Positions 18,570 through 27,334 of a stretch of DNA of 64,000 bases are shown piece after piece. Under the pieces are notes generated by a model. The model was not told the DNA's origin and ran no database searches. It saw nothing but the letters and a program-made list of their open reading frames with translations. The stretch is from the NCBI GenBank assembly GCA_963796705.1, contig CAWCMK010000002.1, positions 587,036 through 651,035 of the forward strand, written 5' to 3'. The DNA is from VRUE01 sp963796705 (GTDB lineage: Bacteria > Actinomycetota > Thermoleophilia > Solirubrobacterales > 70-9). Positions within the stretch are counted from its first letter, which is position 1. Each line of letters starts with the position of its first letter. A program made the translations under genes and the position numbers.

Positions 18570-19736
18570 ATGGCGAGTCCCGCGACAGGCACGAATGCGG
18601 AGCACATGAGGCGCGCCCTGGAGCTCGCCGAGGGTGGCCGTGGGCGGGTCAGCCCGAATCCGCTGGTCGGCGCTGTCCTGGTACGCGGCGGTGAGGTAAT
18701 CGGCGAGGGGTTCCACGCCAGGCTGGGCGACCTCCACGCGGAGCGGGCGGCGCTCGAGGATTGTCGGCGCCGGGGAGGCGATGCCGCCGGCGCGACGCTC
18801 TGCGTGACACTCGAGCCCTGCGCCCACCGCGGCCGTCAGCCGCCCTGCACCGAGGCGATCCTCGAGGCCGGCGTCGCCCGCGTCGTCTTTGCCTCCGATG
18901 ATCCCTCCCAGAAGGCATCGGGGCGCGGGCCGGAGATCCTCCGCGAGGCCGGCGTCGAGGTCCTCGAGTGCGGCGGCGAGGAGGCGCGAGCGGCGCGCCT
19001 CCTAAATCAGGCCTTTCGCAAGCACGCCCGCAGCGGGCGGCCGATGGTGACCCTGAAGCTGGCGATCTCCCTGGACGGGGGCACATCGACCGCGCCGGGT
19101 GACTCGCGGTGGATCTCCGGCGACGCGAGCCGCGCCCTCGTTCACCGTTGGCGGGCAGAGGCCGATGCGGTCGCCGTCGGGATCGGCACCGTCCTCGCCG
19201 ATGACCCGCTGCTGAACGTCCGCGGCACCGAGCTGGGCGGACAGCCACTGCGGGTCGTCTTTGATCGCCAGGCACGGCTGCCGCTCGACTCAGCCCTGCT
19301 GGGCAGCCTCGAGCAGGCGCCGCTGCTCGTGATCGCCGCGCCCTCGACCGATCCGGCGCGGCTCGCCGCCCTGCGCGAGGCCGGCGCCGAGGTGATCATC
19401 GCCGCCGAGATCCCCGCCGCACTTGAACTGCTCGGCGATCGGGGGATCACGTCTGTGCTTCTCGAGGGGGGCCGAACCCTCGCCGCCGCCTTTGCCAGAG
19501 CCGGTGAGATCGACGAGGCCAGGACCTTCGTCGCGCCGCTGCTCCTCGGCGATCAGCTGCTCGAGGTGGCTGGCGCCGGTGGCCTCGCGGCGCCGCCGGC
19601 GGCCGGGAAAGATTTGGCCAGCGGGGAGGTCCGAACCCCGAGGGCGAGCGGCCCGCCGCGGCTTCGCGCCCTCTCCCACCAGGCCGAGCAAATCGGCGAG
19701 GACACGCTGATCACGGCCCGCTTCAGGGAGTGGTGA
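18570..19736 (+). CDS. ribD: Bifunctional diaminohydroxyphosphoribosylaminopyrimidine deaminase / 5-amino-6-(5-phosphoribosylamino)uracil reductase
   Basis: Second and third steps of riboflavin synthesis. 388 aa. The N-terminal deaminase domain has the zinc motif 'HAERAALEDC' near residue 52 and 'PCAHRGRQPPC' near 85. The C-terminal reductase domain begins at about 150 with 'TLKLAISLDGG' and holds 'SGDASRALVHRWRAEADAVAVG'. First gene of a four-gene rib operon. The ATG lies 5 nt after the palindrome, leaving no room for a conventional ribosome site, so repression and initiation are closely linked here. Confidence 0.94.
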   Translation: MASPATGTNAEHMRRALELAEGGRGRVSPNPLVGAVLVRGGEVIGEGFHARLGDLHAERAALEDCRRRGGDAAGATLCVTLEPCAHRGRQPPCTEAILEAGVARVVFASDDPSQKASGRGPEILREAGVEVLECGGEEARAARLLNQAFRKHARSGRPMVTLKLAISLDGGTSTAPGDSRWISGDASRALVHRWRAEADAVAVGIGTVLADDPLLNVRGTELGGQPLRVVFDRQARLPLDSALLGSLEQAPLLVIAAPSTDPARLAALREAGAEVIIAAEIPAALELLGDRGITSVLLEGGRTLAAAFARAGEIDEARTFVAPLLLGDQLLEVAGAGGLAAPPAAGKDLASGEVRTPRASGPPRLRALSHQAEQIGEDTLITARFREW

Positions 19737-19737
19737 G

Positions 19738-20358
19738 GTGTTCACCGGCCTGATCGGGGACGTCGGCGCGCTCGAGTCGGTCGAGGCGGGACCTGAGGGT
19801 GCGAATCTGCGCTTCGCGACGCGCCTCGCGCCGGCGATCGGCAGCGGCGATTCGGTCGCGGTTAACGGCGTCTGTCTGACCGCCAGTGAGGTCGATCCCG
19901 GCGGCTTCGTGGCCGAGGCGATGAACCAGACCCTGCGGCTCACCACCCTCGCTGAGCTGCGGGCCGGCAGCCGCGCCAACCTCGAGCTCTCACTGAGGGC
20001 CTCTGACCGGCTCGGCGGCCACATCGTGCAGGGGCACGTCGACGGCATCGGCCAGGTGCTCTCGCAGGAGCAGGACGGCTTCGCCCGGCGTCTGCGCGTC
20101 GGGCTCGCCCCGGAGCTGCTGCGATATGTCGTCGCCCGTGGCTCGATCGCGCTGGACGGGGTCAGCCTTACGGTCACAGATTTGGGGCGTTCTTGGCTTT
20201 CTGTTTCCCTCATCCCCGAGACCCTGGAGCGGACGACCCTGGGCGCTCTGGTCCCGGGCTGCAAGCTGAACGTCGAGTGCGATGTGATTGCGAAGTACGT
20301 CGAGCGGTTGGTGTCACCATTGTCGGAAAGGAGCGGCCATGGAGCAGACGATGTCTGA
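19738..20358 (+). CDS. ribE: Riboflavin synthase, alpha chain
   Basis: Dismutates two 6,7-dimethyl-8-ribityllumazine to riboflavin and the pyrimidine precursor. 206 aa with two tandem lumazine-binding beta-barrels: the first begins 'MFTGLIGDVG' and has 'NGVCLTA', the second has 'GGHIVQGHVDG' and 'DGVSLTV'. GTG start 1 nt after the ribD stop. Also named ribC in some schemes. Its end overlaps ribBA by 20 nt. Confidence 0.94.
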   Translation: MFTGLIGDVGALESVEAGPEGANLRFATRLAPAIGSGDSVAVNGVCLTASEVDPGGFVAEAMNQTLRLTTLAELRAGSRANLELSLRASDRLGGHIVQGHVDGIGQVLSQEQDGFARRLRVGLAPELLRYVVARGSIALDGVSLTVTDLGRSWLSVSLIPETLERTTLGALVPGCKLNVECDVIAKYVERLVSPLSERSGHGADDV

Positions 20359-21676
20359 GGCGCAAAGGACAGCTGAGCGCGAGGCGGGCGAGAGTCCCTT
20401 CGCGACGATCGAGGAGGCAATCGAGGAGATCCGCGCCGGGCGGATGGTGATCGTCTGTGACGACGAGAGCCGCGAGAACGAGGGCGACCTGGTGATGGCG
20501 GCCCAGTTCGCGACGCCCGAGGCGATCAACTTTATGGCCAAGGAGGCGCGCGGGCTGGTCTGCCTGGCGCTGACCGCGGAACGCTGCGAACGGTTGGGCC
20601 TCAACCTGATGGCGGCAAAGAATGAGGCTCCCCTACAGACCGCCTTCACGGTCACGATCGAGGCCGCCGGGGGGGTCAGCACCGGGATCTCGGCCCAGGA
20701 CCGGGCCCACACGGTGCAGGTCGCGATCGACCCGAACTCGGGACCGCGAGAGATCGTGATCCCCGGCCACATGTTCCCGCTGCGGGCCAAGGAGGGCGGG
20801 GTGCTGGAGCGAACCGGACACACCGAGGCGAGCGTCGACCTCGCGCGCCTCGCCGGGCTCACCCCGGCCGGCGTGATCTGCGAGGTGATGAACGACGACG
20901 GCACGATGGCGCGCGTTCCCGACCTCATCCCCTATGGCGAGCGGCACGGTCTGCGGATGATCACAATCGCCGACCTGATCGCCTACCGGCGGCGCACCGA
21001 GAAGCTGGTCGAGCGGGTCGTCTCGACGGCGCTGCCGACCACCTTCGGGGACTTCACGGCGGTCGGCTACCGCTCGCTGATCGATGACAAGCACCACGTC
21101 GCGATGGTCAAGGGGGAGATCGATGGGGCCGAGGACGTGCTCGTCCGGGTCCACAGCGAGTGCCTCACCGGCGACGTCTTCCACAGCATGCGCTGCGACT
21201 GCGGCGAGCAGCTCGCGGCGGCCCTGGCGATGATCGAGGAGGAGGGTCGGGGGGTGCTTCTCTACCTGTCGCAGGAGGGGCGGGGGATCGGCCTGCTCAA
21301 CAAGCTGCGCGCCTACCGACTCCAGGAGGACGGCGCCGATACGGTCGAGGCAAACCTGAAGCTCGGTCTCCCCGCCGACCTGCGCGACTACGGGATCGGC
21401 GCACAGATCCTCGGCGACCTCGGCCTGACCAGCATCCGGATCCTCACCAACAACCCGAAAAAGATCGTCGGGCTCGAGGGCTACGGGCTCTCGGTCAGCG
21501 AGCAGCTCCCGATCGAGTCCGACCCGAACGTCCACAACGAGGCCTATCTGCGGGCCAAGCGAGACAAGATGGGCCACTCGCTGCACCACCAGGGTCTGGC
21601 CCTCGATGAGGAGATGATCCACGATGAGCAGCACGCTGGACCGCCGGGCGCCGACCCGGCTTCAAGTGCGGAGTGA
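20339..21676 (+). CDS. ribBA: 3,4-dihydroxy-2-butanone-4-phosphate synthase / GTP cyclohydrolase II
   Basis: Makes both precursors of riboflavin. 445 aa. The DHBP synthase domain (about 20-225) has 'DDESRENEGDLVMAA' and 'GISAQDRAHT'. The GTP cyclohydrolase II domain (about 230-425) has the zinc-binding run 'HSECLTGDVFHSMRCDCG' and 'QEGRGIGLLNKLRAY'. ATG 20339 was chosen over earlier in-frame starts because AAAGGAG sits 6 nt before it. It overlaps the end of ribE, which points to translational coupling. Confidence 0.95.
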   Translation: MEQTMSEAQRTAEREAGESPFATIEEAIEEIRAGRMVIVCDDESRENEGDLVMAAQFATPEAINFMAKEARGLVCLALTAERCERLGLNLMAAKNEAPLQTAFTVTIEAAGGVSTGISAQDRAHTVQVAIDPNSGPREIVIPGHMFPLRAKEGGVLERTGHTEASVDLARLAGLTPAGVICEVMNDDGTMARVPDLIPYGERHGLRMITIADLIAYRRRTEKLVERVVSTALPTTFGDFTAVGYRSLIDDKHHVAMVKGEIDGAEDVLVRVHSECLTGDVFHSMRCDCGEQLAAALAMIEEEGRGVLLYLSQEGRGIGLLNKLRAYRLQEDGADTVEANLKLGLPADLRDYGIGAQILGDLGLTSIRILTNNPKKIVGLEGYGLSVSEQLPIESDPNVHNEAYLRAKRDKMGHSLHHQGLALDEEMIHDEQHAGPPGADPASSAE

Positions 21677-21688
21677 ATCTGCCCGCTG

Positions 21689-22183
21689 ATGGCTGAGGCG
21701 GCCCCCTTCCTCGAGGAGTTCTCCGAGACCGAGCGGCAGACGCTCTCGGCGCTGCGCTTCGCGATCTGCGTCGGGCGCTTCTATGAGGAGCTCGCCGCCC
21801 GCTTGCGACGCGGCGCCGAGCAGGGATTCGAGCTGGCCGGGGTTAGCGGCACCGCGGTCAGCCACCACTCGGTGCCGGGCGCCTACGAGCTGCCGCTGGC
21901 CGCCCGGCTTGTGATCGAGGCAGACAGCGAGCTCGCCGGCGTCGCCTGCCTCGGGGTCGTGATACGCGGCGAGACCGATCACTATGACTTCGTCTGCGCC
22001 GAGACGGCGCGCGGCATCCAGGACGTGCAGCTAAGGAGCGGTGTTCCCTGTGCCTTCGGGGTGATCACCTGCGAGACGATGGAGCAGGCGCTGGCGCGCG
22101 CCGGCGGTGACAAGCGCGACCAGGGCCGCAACGCGGCGCTGACCGTGGCCCGCATGGCGCTGCTCAAACGCCAACTCGCCTGA
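21689..22183 (+). CDS. ribH: 6,7-dimethyl-8-ribityllumazine synthase
   Basis: Condenses the two RibBA/RibD products to lumazine; forms pentameric or icosahedral shells in the family. 164 aa with 'GAYELPLAARLV' (substrate loop), 'GVVIRGETDHYDFVCAETARG' region (catalytic His and Glu) and 'GGDKRDQGRNAA' near the C-terminus. Last gene of the rib operon. It ends 23 nt before rpmB, which appears to have its own -10 box inside that gap. Confidence 0.94.
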   Translation: MAEAAPFLEEFSETERQTLSALRFAICVGRFYEELAARLRRGAEQGFELAGVSGTAVSHHSVPGAYELPLAARLVIEADSELAGVACLGVVIRGETDHYDFVCAETARGIQDVQLRSGVPCAFGVITCETMEQALARAGGDKRDQGRNAALTVARMALLKRQLA

Positions 22184-22206
22184 CTGGCTACCATCCACGG
22201 TCCCCG

Positions 22207-22398
22207 ATGGCCAAGGTATGCCACAGCTGCGGCAAAGGACCGGCGTTCGGCCAGTCACGAAGCCACTCGATGGTCGCGACCAAGCGCCGCTTTGATCCGA
22301 ACCTGCAGAAGGTGCGGATCGAAGAGAACGGCCGCAAGCTCCGGACCTACGTCTGCGCGCGCTGCCTGAAGTCCAACAAGGTCATCAAGGCCGCCTGA
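22207..22398 (+). CDS. rpmB: Large ribosomal subunit protein L28 (zinc-binding form)
   Basis: 63-residue protein of the 50S subunit. It has two cysteine pairs, 'CHSCGK' at residue 5-10 and 'CARCLKS' near 51, so it is the C+ form that binds zinc. TACCAT (22189-22194) lies 12 nt before the ATG and probably gives a very short leader. The stop codon sits in the loop of a GCCGCC/GGCGGC hairpin. Confidence 0.95.
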   Translation: MAKVCHSCGKGPAFGQSRSHSMVATKRRFDPNLQKVRIEENGRKLRTYVCARCLKSNKVIKAA

Positions 22399-22532
22399 GG
22401 CGGCGCTCGCCCGCCCGCTGGGGCGAAACTTTGCGGCGAGACTGGTTTTCCTAGCGGCAGGAGCGGGGTAGTCGAGGGGCGCCGGAAACGGGCGTTGTCG
22501 GGAACGCCGGAAGCGACTCCGAAAGGAACCGG

Positions 22533-24977
22533 ATGAAGCGTCTCACCAGGGTTTTCGCGACATTCCTGCTGCTCGCCGCGCTTCTCGGCGGCGCCGCCTC
22601 GGCCGCCCAGCACCCGCGAAAGCACCACTCCAAGGCCCTCAGGGTCCGCATCCTGCAGAACCAGCAGGAAGCGATCCTCAAGCACGGCCTGCGGGTAAAG
22701 GTCATCTCCGGCAAGGCCCGCAAGCTGAAGATCAGCGCCCTCTCCGGCACCTTTGACGAAGCCAACCGGCCGCTCACCAAGAAGCGCACCGTGAAGTTCC
22801 GCAAGCGCGGCAAGAGGTCGGTGAGGCTGGCGCTGACGAAGGCCGGCCGCACGGCCCTGTCCTCCTGCTCCTACCGCAAGATCGTCGTGCGCGCCGGTAA
22901 GGCGAGGGCCAAGAGGAGCCTGACGCGCAACTCGAAGCCCTGCCGGCTGCCCGAAATCGAACTCAAGAACGCCTCCAGGTGCGACTTCATCACCAACTCG
23001 CCGAAGGCGACGACGGGCTGCATGCTGCCCTTCCCAGACGATTACTACACGACGCCGGACGCCTCCAGCGAAACCGGCCTGCGAATCAACTTCCAAAACG
23101 AAGCGATGCCGGCCAACGCCTCCGAACAGCACATCGAAGCGGCCCCCTACAACGCCTCCAATGGCTTCAGTCAGGGCTCGACGATCCTGCTCAGAATTCC
23201 CGGGATCGAAACGGCAGCCGACGTCGCCGCGATCGGCGGGCCGCCGATCAACCACATCGGCCGCTATGCGGAATCGAGCTCGCCGATCGTCGTGATCGAC
23301 GCGAAGACCGGCGAACGCTGGCCGATCTGGACGGAGATCGATTCGCTCGCGCAGGACCGCTCGAAGGCGCTGCTGGAGATCCACCCGGCCCTCAACTTCG
23401 AATCCGGGGGGCACTACATCGTCGCCCTGCGCAACGTCAAGAACGCCGCCGGGACGAAGCTCGAAGCGCCGGCGGCGTTTCGCTACCTGCGTGACGAAAT
23501 GCCCTCTGAACAGAAGCAGATCAACGAAGCCCGCGGCCGCTACGCGAGCATCTTCGCGGCGCTCAAGAAGGCCGGCATCGCCCGCAACAACCTCTATCTG
23601 GCCTGGGATTTCACGGTCGCAACCGACAACAACAATGCCCACCGCGAGCTGGCGATGCGCAACGCCGCCTTCACTCAGCTGGGCGACTCCAACCTCAGCG
23701 ACGGGGTCGTGCAGGGCGCCTCGCCGAAATTTGCCGTGACCAGCACGACGACCGAAACGAACGCCAATGGGACCTTTCGCAGGGTGAAGGGAACCCTCGA
23801 CGTCCCCTGCTTCCTTTACCCGAGCTGCGCGCCGGGGGGAACGATGAAGCTCGCGGCCAACGGCGACCCGACACCGAACGGCACCTGGACCGCGAACCTC
23901 GACTGCATCATCCCCAAATCGGCCACCGAAGGCCCGGCCGGAGCGGCGCGGCCCTCCCTCTACGGTCACGGGCTCTTCGGGAGCGCCGCGGAGGTCGCCT
24001 CGGCCCCGCAGGAGAAGCTCGCCGAAGATCACGAGATCGTCCTCTGCGCGACCGACGAGATCGGCATGTCCGAAAGCGATTTCGGCAACACGATCGGCAT
24101 CCTCAACAACCTCTCCAAGTTCCCGCAGCTGGCCGATCGCCTGCAGCAGGGCCTGCTCGACGAGCTCTATCTGGGCCGGGCGATGATCAACCCGGGCGGC
24201 CTGGGCACCGACAACGCCTTCCACCAGGACGGCACCGCGAGCACCGAATCGGTGCTCGATACCTCGCACCTGTTCTATGACGGCAACAGCCAGGGCGGGA
24301 TCATGGGGGGCGCTCTGACGGCGGTCTCGCCCGACTTCACCCGGGCGGCACTCGGGGTGCCGGCGATGAACTACTCGGTCCTGCTGCCGCGTTCGGTCGA
24401 CTTCGACGAGTTCGCCCACTTTCTCTACCCGGCCTACCCGAACGAAGAAATGCGGCCGCTGATCCTCGACATCATCCAGATGCTCTGGGACCGTGGCGAC
24501 CCGAACGGCTACGCGCACCGGATGACCAGCGATCCGCTGCCGGGCACGCCGCCCCACCAGGTGGTCCTCAACGTCGCCCTCGGCGACCATCAGGTCACCG
24601 ACTACCAGGCCGACGTCGAGGCCCGCACGATCGGGGCCTCGGCCCACACGCCGGTCCTCTACAACGGACGCTGGCCCGACACCGACGTGCTCTGGAACGT
24701 TCCCTCGATCAGCGCCTACCCGTTCACCGGCTCCGCGATCTACTACTGGGACATCGGACCCGTGCGGCCCAACCCCTCCGAACCAACTCAGACGATCGGC
24801 GTGCCGCCGCCGCCCTACGCGAACCTGCCCAACCGCGAAGGCGAAGACCCGCATGAAGCGCCGCGGGCCGCGACGGCCGAGCAGCAACTGGTCTCCGACT
24901 TCTTCAACGGCGCGATCCAGCTGGGCGACAGCTGCTCGGGCGGGCCCTGCTACGCAGGCAGCTTCACCGGACCCTAG
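22533..24977 (+). CDS. Secreted alpha/beta-hydrolase-like protein
   Basis: An 814-residue exported protein of unknown substrate. The N-terminus 'MKRLTRVFATFLLLAALLGG' followed by an Ala-rich cleavage region is a good signal peptide. A lysine-rich beta region (about 30-130) precedes a large domain. 'GHGLFGSAAEV' near residue 480 and the nucleophile-elbow-like 'GNSQGG' at 584-589 (Ser586) suggest a serine hydrolase fold, but I cannot place the acid and histidine with certainty. Start: ATG after AAAGGAACCGG. Glutamate is coded mainly by GAA, unlike neighbouring cytosolic genes. Convergent with the MMPL transporter. Confidence 0.65.
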   Translation: MKRLTRVFATFLLLAALLGGAASAAQHPRKHHSKALRVRILQNQQEAILKHGLRVKVISGKARKLKISALSGTFDEANRPLTKKRTVKFRKRGKRSVRLALTKAGRTALSSCSYRKIVVRAGKARAKRSLTRNSKPCRLPEIELKNASRCDFITNSPKATTGCMLPFPDDYYTTPDASSETGLRINFQNEAMPANASEQHIEAAPYNASNGFSQGSTILLRIPGIETAADVAAIGGPPINHIGRYAESSSPIVVIDAKTGERWPIWTEIDSLAQDRSKALLEIHPALNFESGGHYIVALRNVKNAAGTKLEAPAAFRYLRDEMPSEQKQINEARGRYASIFAALKKAGIARNNLYLAWDFTVATDNNNAHRELAMRNAAFTQLGDSNLSDGVVQGASPKFAVTSTTTETNANGTFRRVKGTLDVPCFLYPSCAPGGTMKLAANGDPTPNGTWTANLDCIIPKSATEGPAGAARPSLYGHGLFGSAAEVASAPQEKLAEDHEIVLCATDEIGMSESDFGNTIGILNNLSKFPQLADRLQQGLLDELYLGRAMINPGGLGTDNAFHQDGTASTESVLDTSHLFYDGNSQGGIMGGALTAVSPDFTRAALGVPAMNYSVLLPRSVDFDEFAHFLYPAYPNEEMRPLILDIIQMLWDRGDPNGYAHRMTSDPLPGTPPHQVVLNVALGDHQVTDYQADVEARTIGASAHTPVLYNGRWPDTDVLWNVPSISAYPFTGSAIYYWDIGPVRPNPSEPTQTIGVPPPPYANLPNREGEDPHEAPRAATAEQQLVSDFFNGAIQLGDSCSGGPCYAGSFTGP

Positions 24978-24995
24978 TCAGAGCCAACCGCGCTG

Positions 24996-25034
24996 GGCGG
25001 CGAGCCTCTCACCGGGAGCCGAGAGCTCGCCGCC
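24996..25034. terminator. Bidirectional terminator-like hairpin
   Basis: GGCGGCGAGC (24996-25005) pairs perfectly with GCTCGCCGCC (25025-25034). Inside it, TCTC (25007-25010) pairs with GAGA (25021-25024) across one bulged C, giving a 14-bp stem. It lies between two convergent genes. There is no T-run, so it would be a GC-hairpin terminator or a barrier. Confidence 0.55.
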
Positions 25035-25099
25035 GCGCGCCGATCCGGTTCGCTGGCTCGCGAGACGCGCTCGGGTCACCCTTGAGGAGATAGGTGCGC

Positions 25100-27271
25100 T
25101 CAGGCCTCGGATTCTCCGAGTGGCGCCTCGGATCGAGGCTCGGCGGGCTCGACCGCGAGTCGGGGCAGGATCCGTGCCAGCCAGTCGGGGAAATACCAGG
25201 CGCGACGGCCGAAGAGCTGCATCAGCGCCGGCACCAGCACCGAGCGGATGATCACCGCGTCGATCAGGACCGCGGAGGCCAGGCCGAGGCCGAAGAGTTT
25301 GATGATCCGTTCTTCGCCGAGCATGAAGGAGGCAAAGACGGTGACCATGATCGCCGCCGCGGCGGTGATCACGCGACCGGTCAGGGCGAGACCGCGGGTC
25401 ACGGCTTCGGAGGCATCGTGGCGCTGCTCCCACTCCTCGTGAATCCGGGACATCAGAAAGACCTCGTAGTCCATCGATAACCCGAAGACGATCGCGAAGA
25501 GAAAGACCGGAAAGAAGGCGATGATCGGGCCGGTGTTGTCGACCCCGATCAGGCTCGCGCCCCAGCCCCACTGAAAGACCGCGACGATCAGCCCGAAGGC
25601 GGCGCCGATGCTCAGCAGGTTCATCGCCATCGCCTTCAGCGGCACCAGCACCGAGCGGAAGACGGTCATCAGCAGCAGCGCCGAGAGCAGCACGACGACG
25701 CCGATGAAAAGCGGCAGCTTTTCGGCGATCGCATTGCCGAAGTCCTCGAAGATCGCGTTGATGCCGCCGACGTGGATCTGGGTGCCGGTCCGCGCCTCGA
25801 TCGGGGGGATCACGTCGGTGCGGATGCGGTCCAGAAGTTCGGTCGTCTGCGCGCTCTGCGGAGCGGTCGTCGGGTAGACGTCAAAGACGCCCGTGTCTTG
25901 CTGTCGGTTCAGGGTGATCGAGGTCACCCTGGCGACCCCGGGCTCGTGTTTCAGGCTCCGGCTGAGCAACACCAGGCTCCTGTCTTCGCCTTTCCCCGGG
26001 AGGGCGGCGACGATCACGTAGGGGCCGTTGAAGCCGGGCCCGAAGCCTTCGGCGAGCAGGTCATAGGCGGCGCGCGTCGTCGTCCCCTTCGGTTCGGTCC
26101 CGGCGTCGTTGATGCCGAGCCGCAGGGAGAGCGTCGGGATGCAGAGGGCCAAGAGGAGGCCGCCCGAGAGGATCGCCGCCAGCGCCGGGCGCCGCTGCAC
26201 CTGGCGGCTCCAGCGAAACCACCTGGTGTTCTCGTCGATCGAATTGGCGCGGCTACCGAGGCCCGGTAGGCGCAGCCTGTCGACGCGGTGACCGACGATC
26301 GCAAGGAAGGCGGGCAGCAGGGTGAGGGCGGCGATCATCGTGAAGAAGACCGCCAGGGCTGCCGCCATCGCCACCCCGTAGAGGAAGCTGATGCCGAGCA
26401 GCATCATCCCCATCAGCGAGATGATCACCGTCACCCCCGCGAAGAGAACCGCGCGACCGGCGGTGTTCACGGCGGAGACCGCGGCCGGGCTCGGGTCGAG
26501 GCCTTCGTCAAGGCAGTTGCGGAAGCGGGTGAGGATGAAGAGCGCGTAGTCGATGCCGACGCCGAGGCCGATCATCGCCGCCAGGACCGGGGCGAAGTTG
26601 GCGGTTTCGAAGACGTGGGTGCCGAGCGTCACCAGGCTCAGGCCGACGCCGAGCGCGAACAGAGCGGTGAGGATCGGCAGCCCCATCGCGACCAGCGAGC
26701 CGAAGGTTAAAAGCAGCACGACAACCGCCGCCAGCAGGCCGACGAAGAAGGAGGAGGTGCCGTTTTGCTGCTCGGCTTCGTGGACCAGGGATCCGCCCAG
26801 CTCGATCTGCAGGCCGCTGCCCGCCGCCCCCTGGGCCCGGGAGACCAGGCTCCTGATGTCTGATTTTTCGACCTTGTTGTTGGGTACGTCGAACTGGACC
26901 GTGGCGTAGGCGATCTTGCCGTCCTCGCTGATCGCCGCGGCTCCGCCCTTGTGGTAGGGGCTGGCGAGTTCGCTGACGTGCGGCGTTTCTTGCGCCTCCG
27001 CGAAGACTCCTTCCATCTTCCGGCGCACGGCGGGTGCCCGCACACCCGCCTCGGCTCTGTAGACGATCTGGATCGTGTCGCCTGACTGCTGCGGGAAGCG
27101 GTGTTCGAGCAGTTCGAAGGCGTCCTTGGAGTCTGAGGCCGGCAGCTTGAATTCTTCGCTGAAGTGCGAGCCGGCCGAGCGGGCGAGGAACCCAAACCCG
27201 ATCAGGGCCACGAGCCAGCCGAGGATCACTGTCTTGCGGTGCCCGGTGCACCAGGTGGCGAAGCTTCGCAT
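25100..27271 (-). CDS. MMPL/RND-family membrane transporter
   Basis: A 723-residue inner-membrane protein with the MMPL architecture: one N-terminal helix, a periplasmic domain (about 40-190), a five- to six-helix block (about 190-370), a second extracytoplasmic domain and another helix block. 'GLGVGIDYALFILTRFRNCL' near residue 250 and 'GLSMDYEVFLMSRIHEEW' near 596 are the family's repeated Asp-Tyr motifs in the proton pathway. Members export lipids or drugs; the cargo is unknown. Start ATG 27271 is preceded by TACGGT at 7 nt, divergent from fakA. Confidence 0.87.
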   Translation of the reverse strand: MRSFATWCTGHRKTVILGWLVALIGFGFLARSAGSHFSEEFKLPASDSKDAFELLEHRFPQQSGDTIQIVYRAEAGVRAPAVRRKMEGVFAEAQETPHVSELASPYHKGGAAAISEDGKIAYATVQFDVPNNKVEKSDIRSLVSRAQGAAGSGLQIELGGSLVHEAEQQNGTSSFFVGLLAAVVVLLLTFGSLVAMGLPILTALFALGVGLSLVTLGTHVFETANFAPVLAAMIGLGVGIDYALFILTRFRNCLDEGLDPSPAAVSAVNTAGRAVLFAGVTVIISLMGMMLLGISFLYGVAMAAALAVFFTMIAALTLLPAFLAIVGHRVDRLRLPGLGSRANSIDENTRWFRWSRQVQRRPALAAILSGGLLLALCIPTLSLRLGINDAGTEPKGTTTRAAYDLLAEGFGPGFNGPYVIVAALPGKGEDRSLVLLSRSLKHEPGVARVTSITLNRQQDTGVFDVYPTTAPQSAQTTELLDRIRTDVIPPIEARTGTQIHVGGINAIFEDFGNAIAEKLPLFIGVVVLLSALLLMTVFRSVLVPLKAMAMNLLSIGAAFGLIVAVFQWGWGASLIGVDNTGPIIAFFPVFLFAIVFGLSMDYEVFLMSRIHEEWEQRHDASEAVTRGLALTGRVITAAAAIMVTVFASFMLGEERIIKLFGLGLASAVLIDAVIIRSVLVPALMQLFGRRAWYFPDWLARILPRLAVEPAEPRSEAPLGESEA

Positions 27272-27278
27272 CGGGCGC

Positions 27279-27284
27279 ACCGTA
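27279..27284 (-). promoter_or_regulatory. -10 box of the MMPL gene, leaderless spacing
   Basis: TACGGT on the minus strand, 7 nt before the ATG. It supports the start at 27271 rather than a longer N-terminus. Confidence 0.5.
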
Positions 27285-27321
27285 GCGAACCGACCGCCTC
27301 GCCCCGTCCGGGGCTGGCAGC

Positions 27322-27327
27322 TAGATT
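27322..27327 (+). promoter_or_regulatory. -10 box of fakA, leaderless spacing
   Basis: TAGATT, 7 nt before the fakA ATG. With the opposite box at 27279-27284 it forms a divergent pair inside a 63-bp gap. Confidence 0.5.
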
Positions 27328-27334
27328 TTGACCG

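Noticed and set aside
18425..18570. Possible FMN (RFN) riboswitch before ribD
   Set aside because: The conserved RFN blocks are not recognisable in these 145 nt; the region instead contains two inverted repeats and a -10 box. A covariance model search would settle it.
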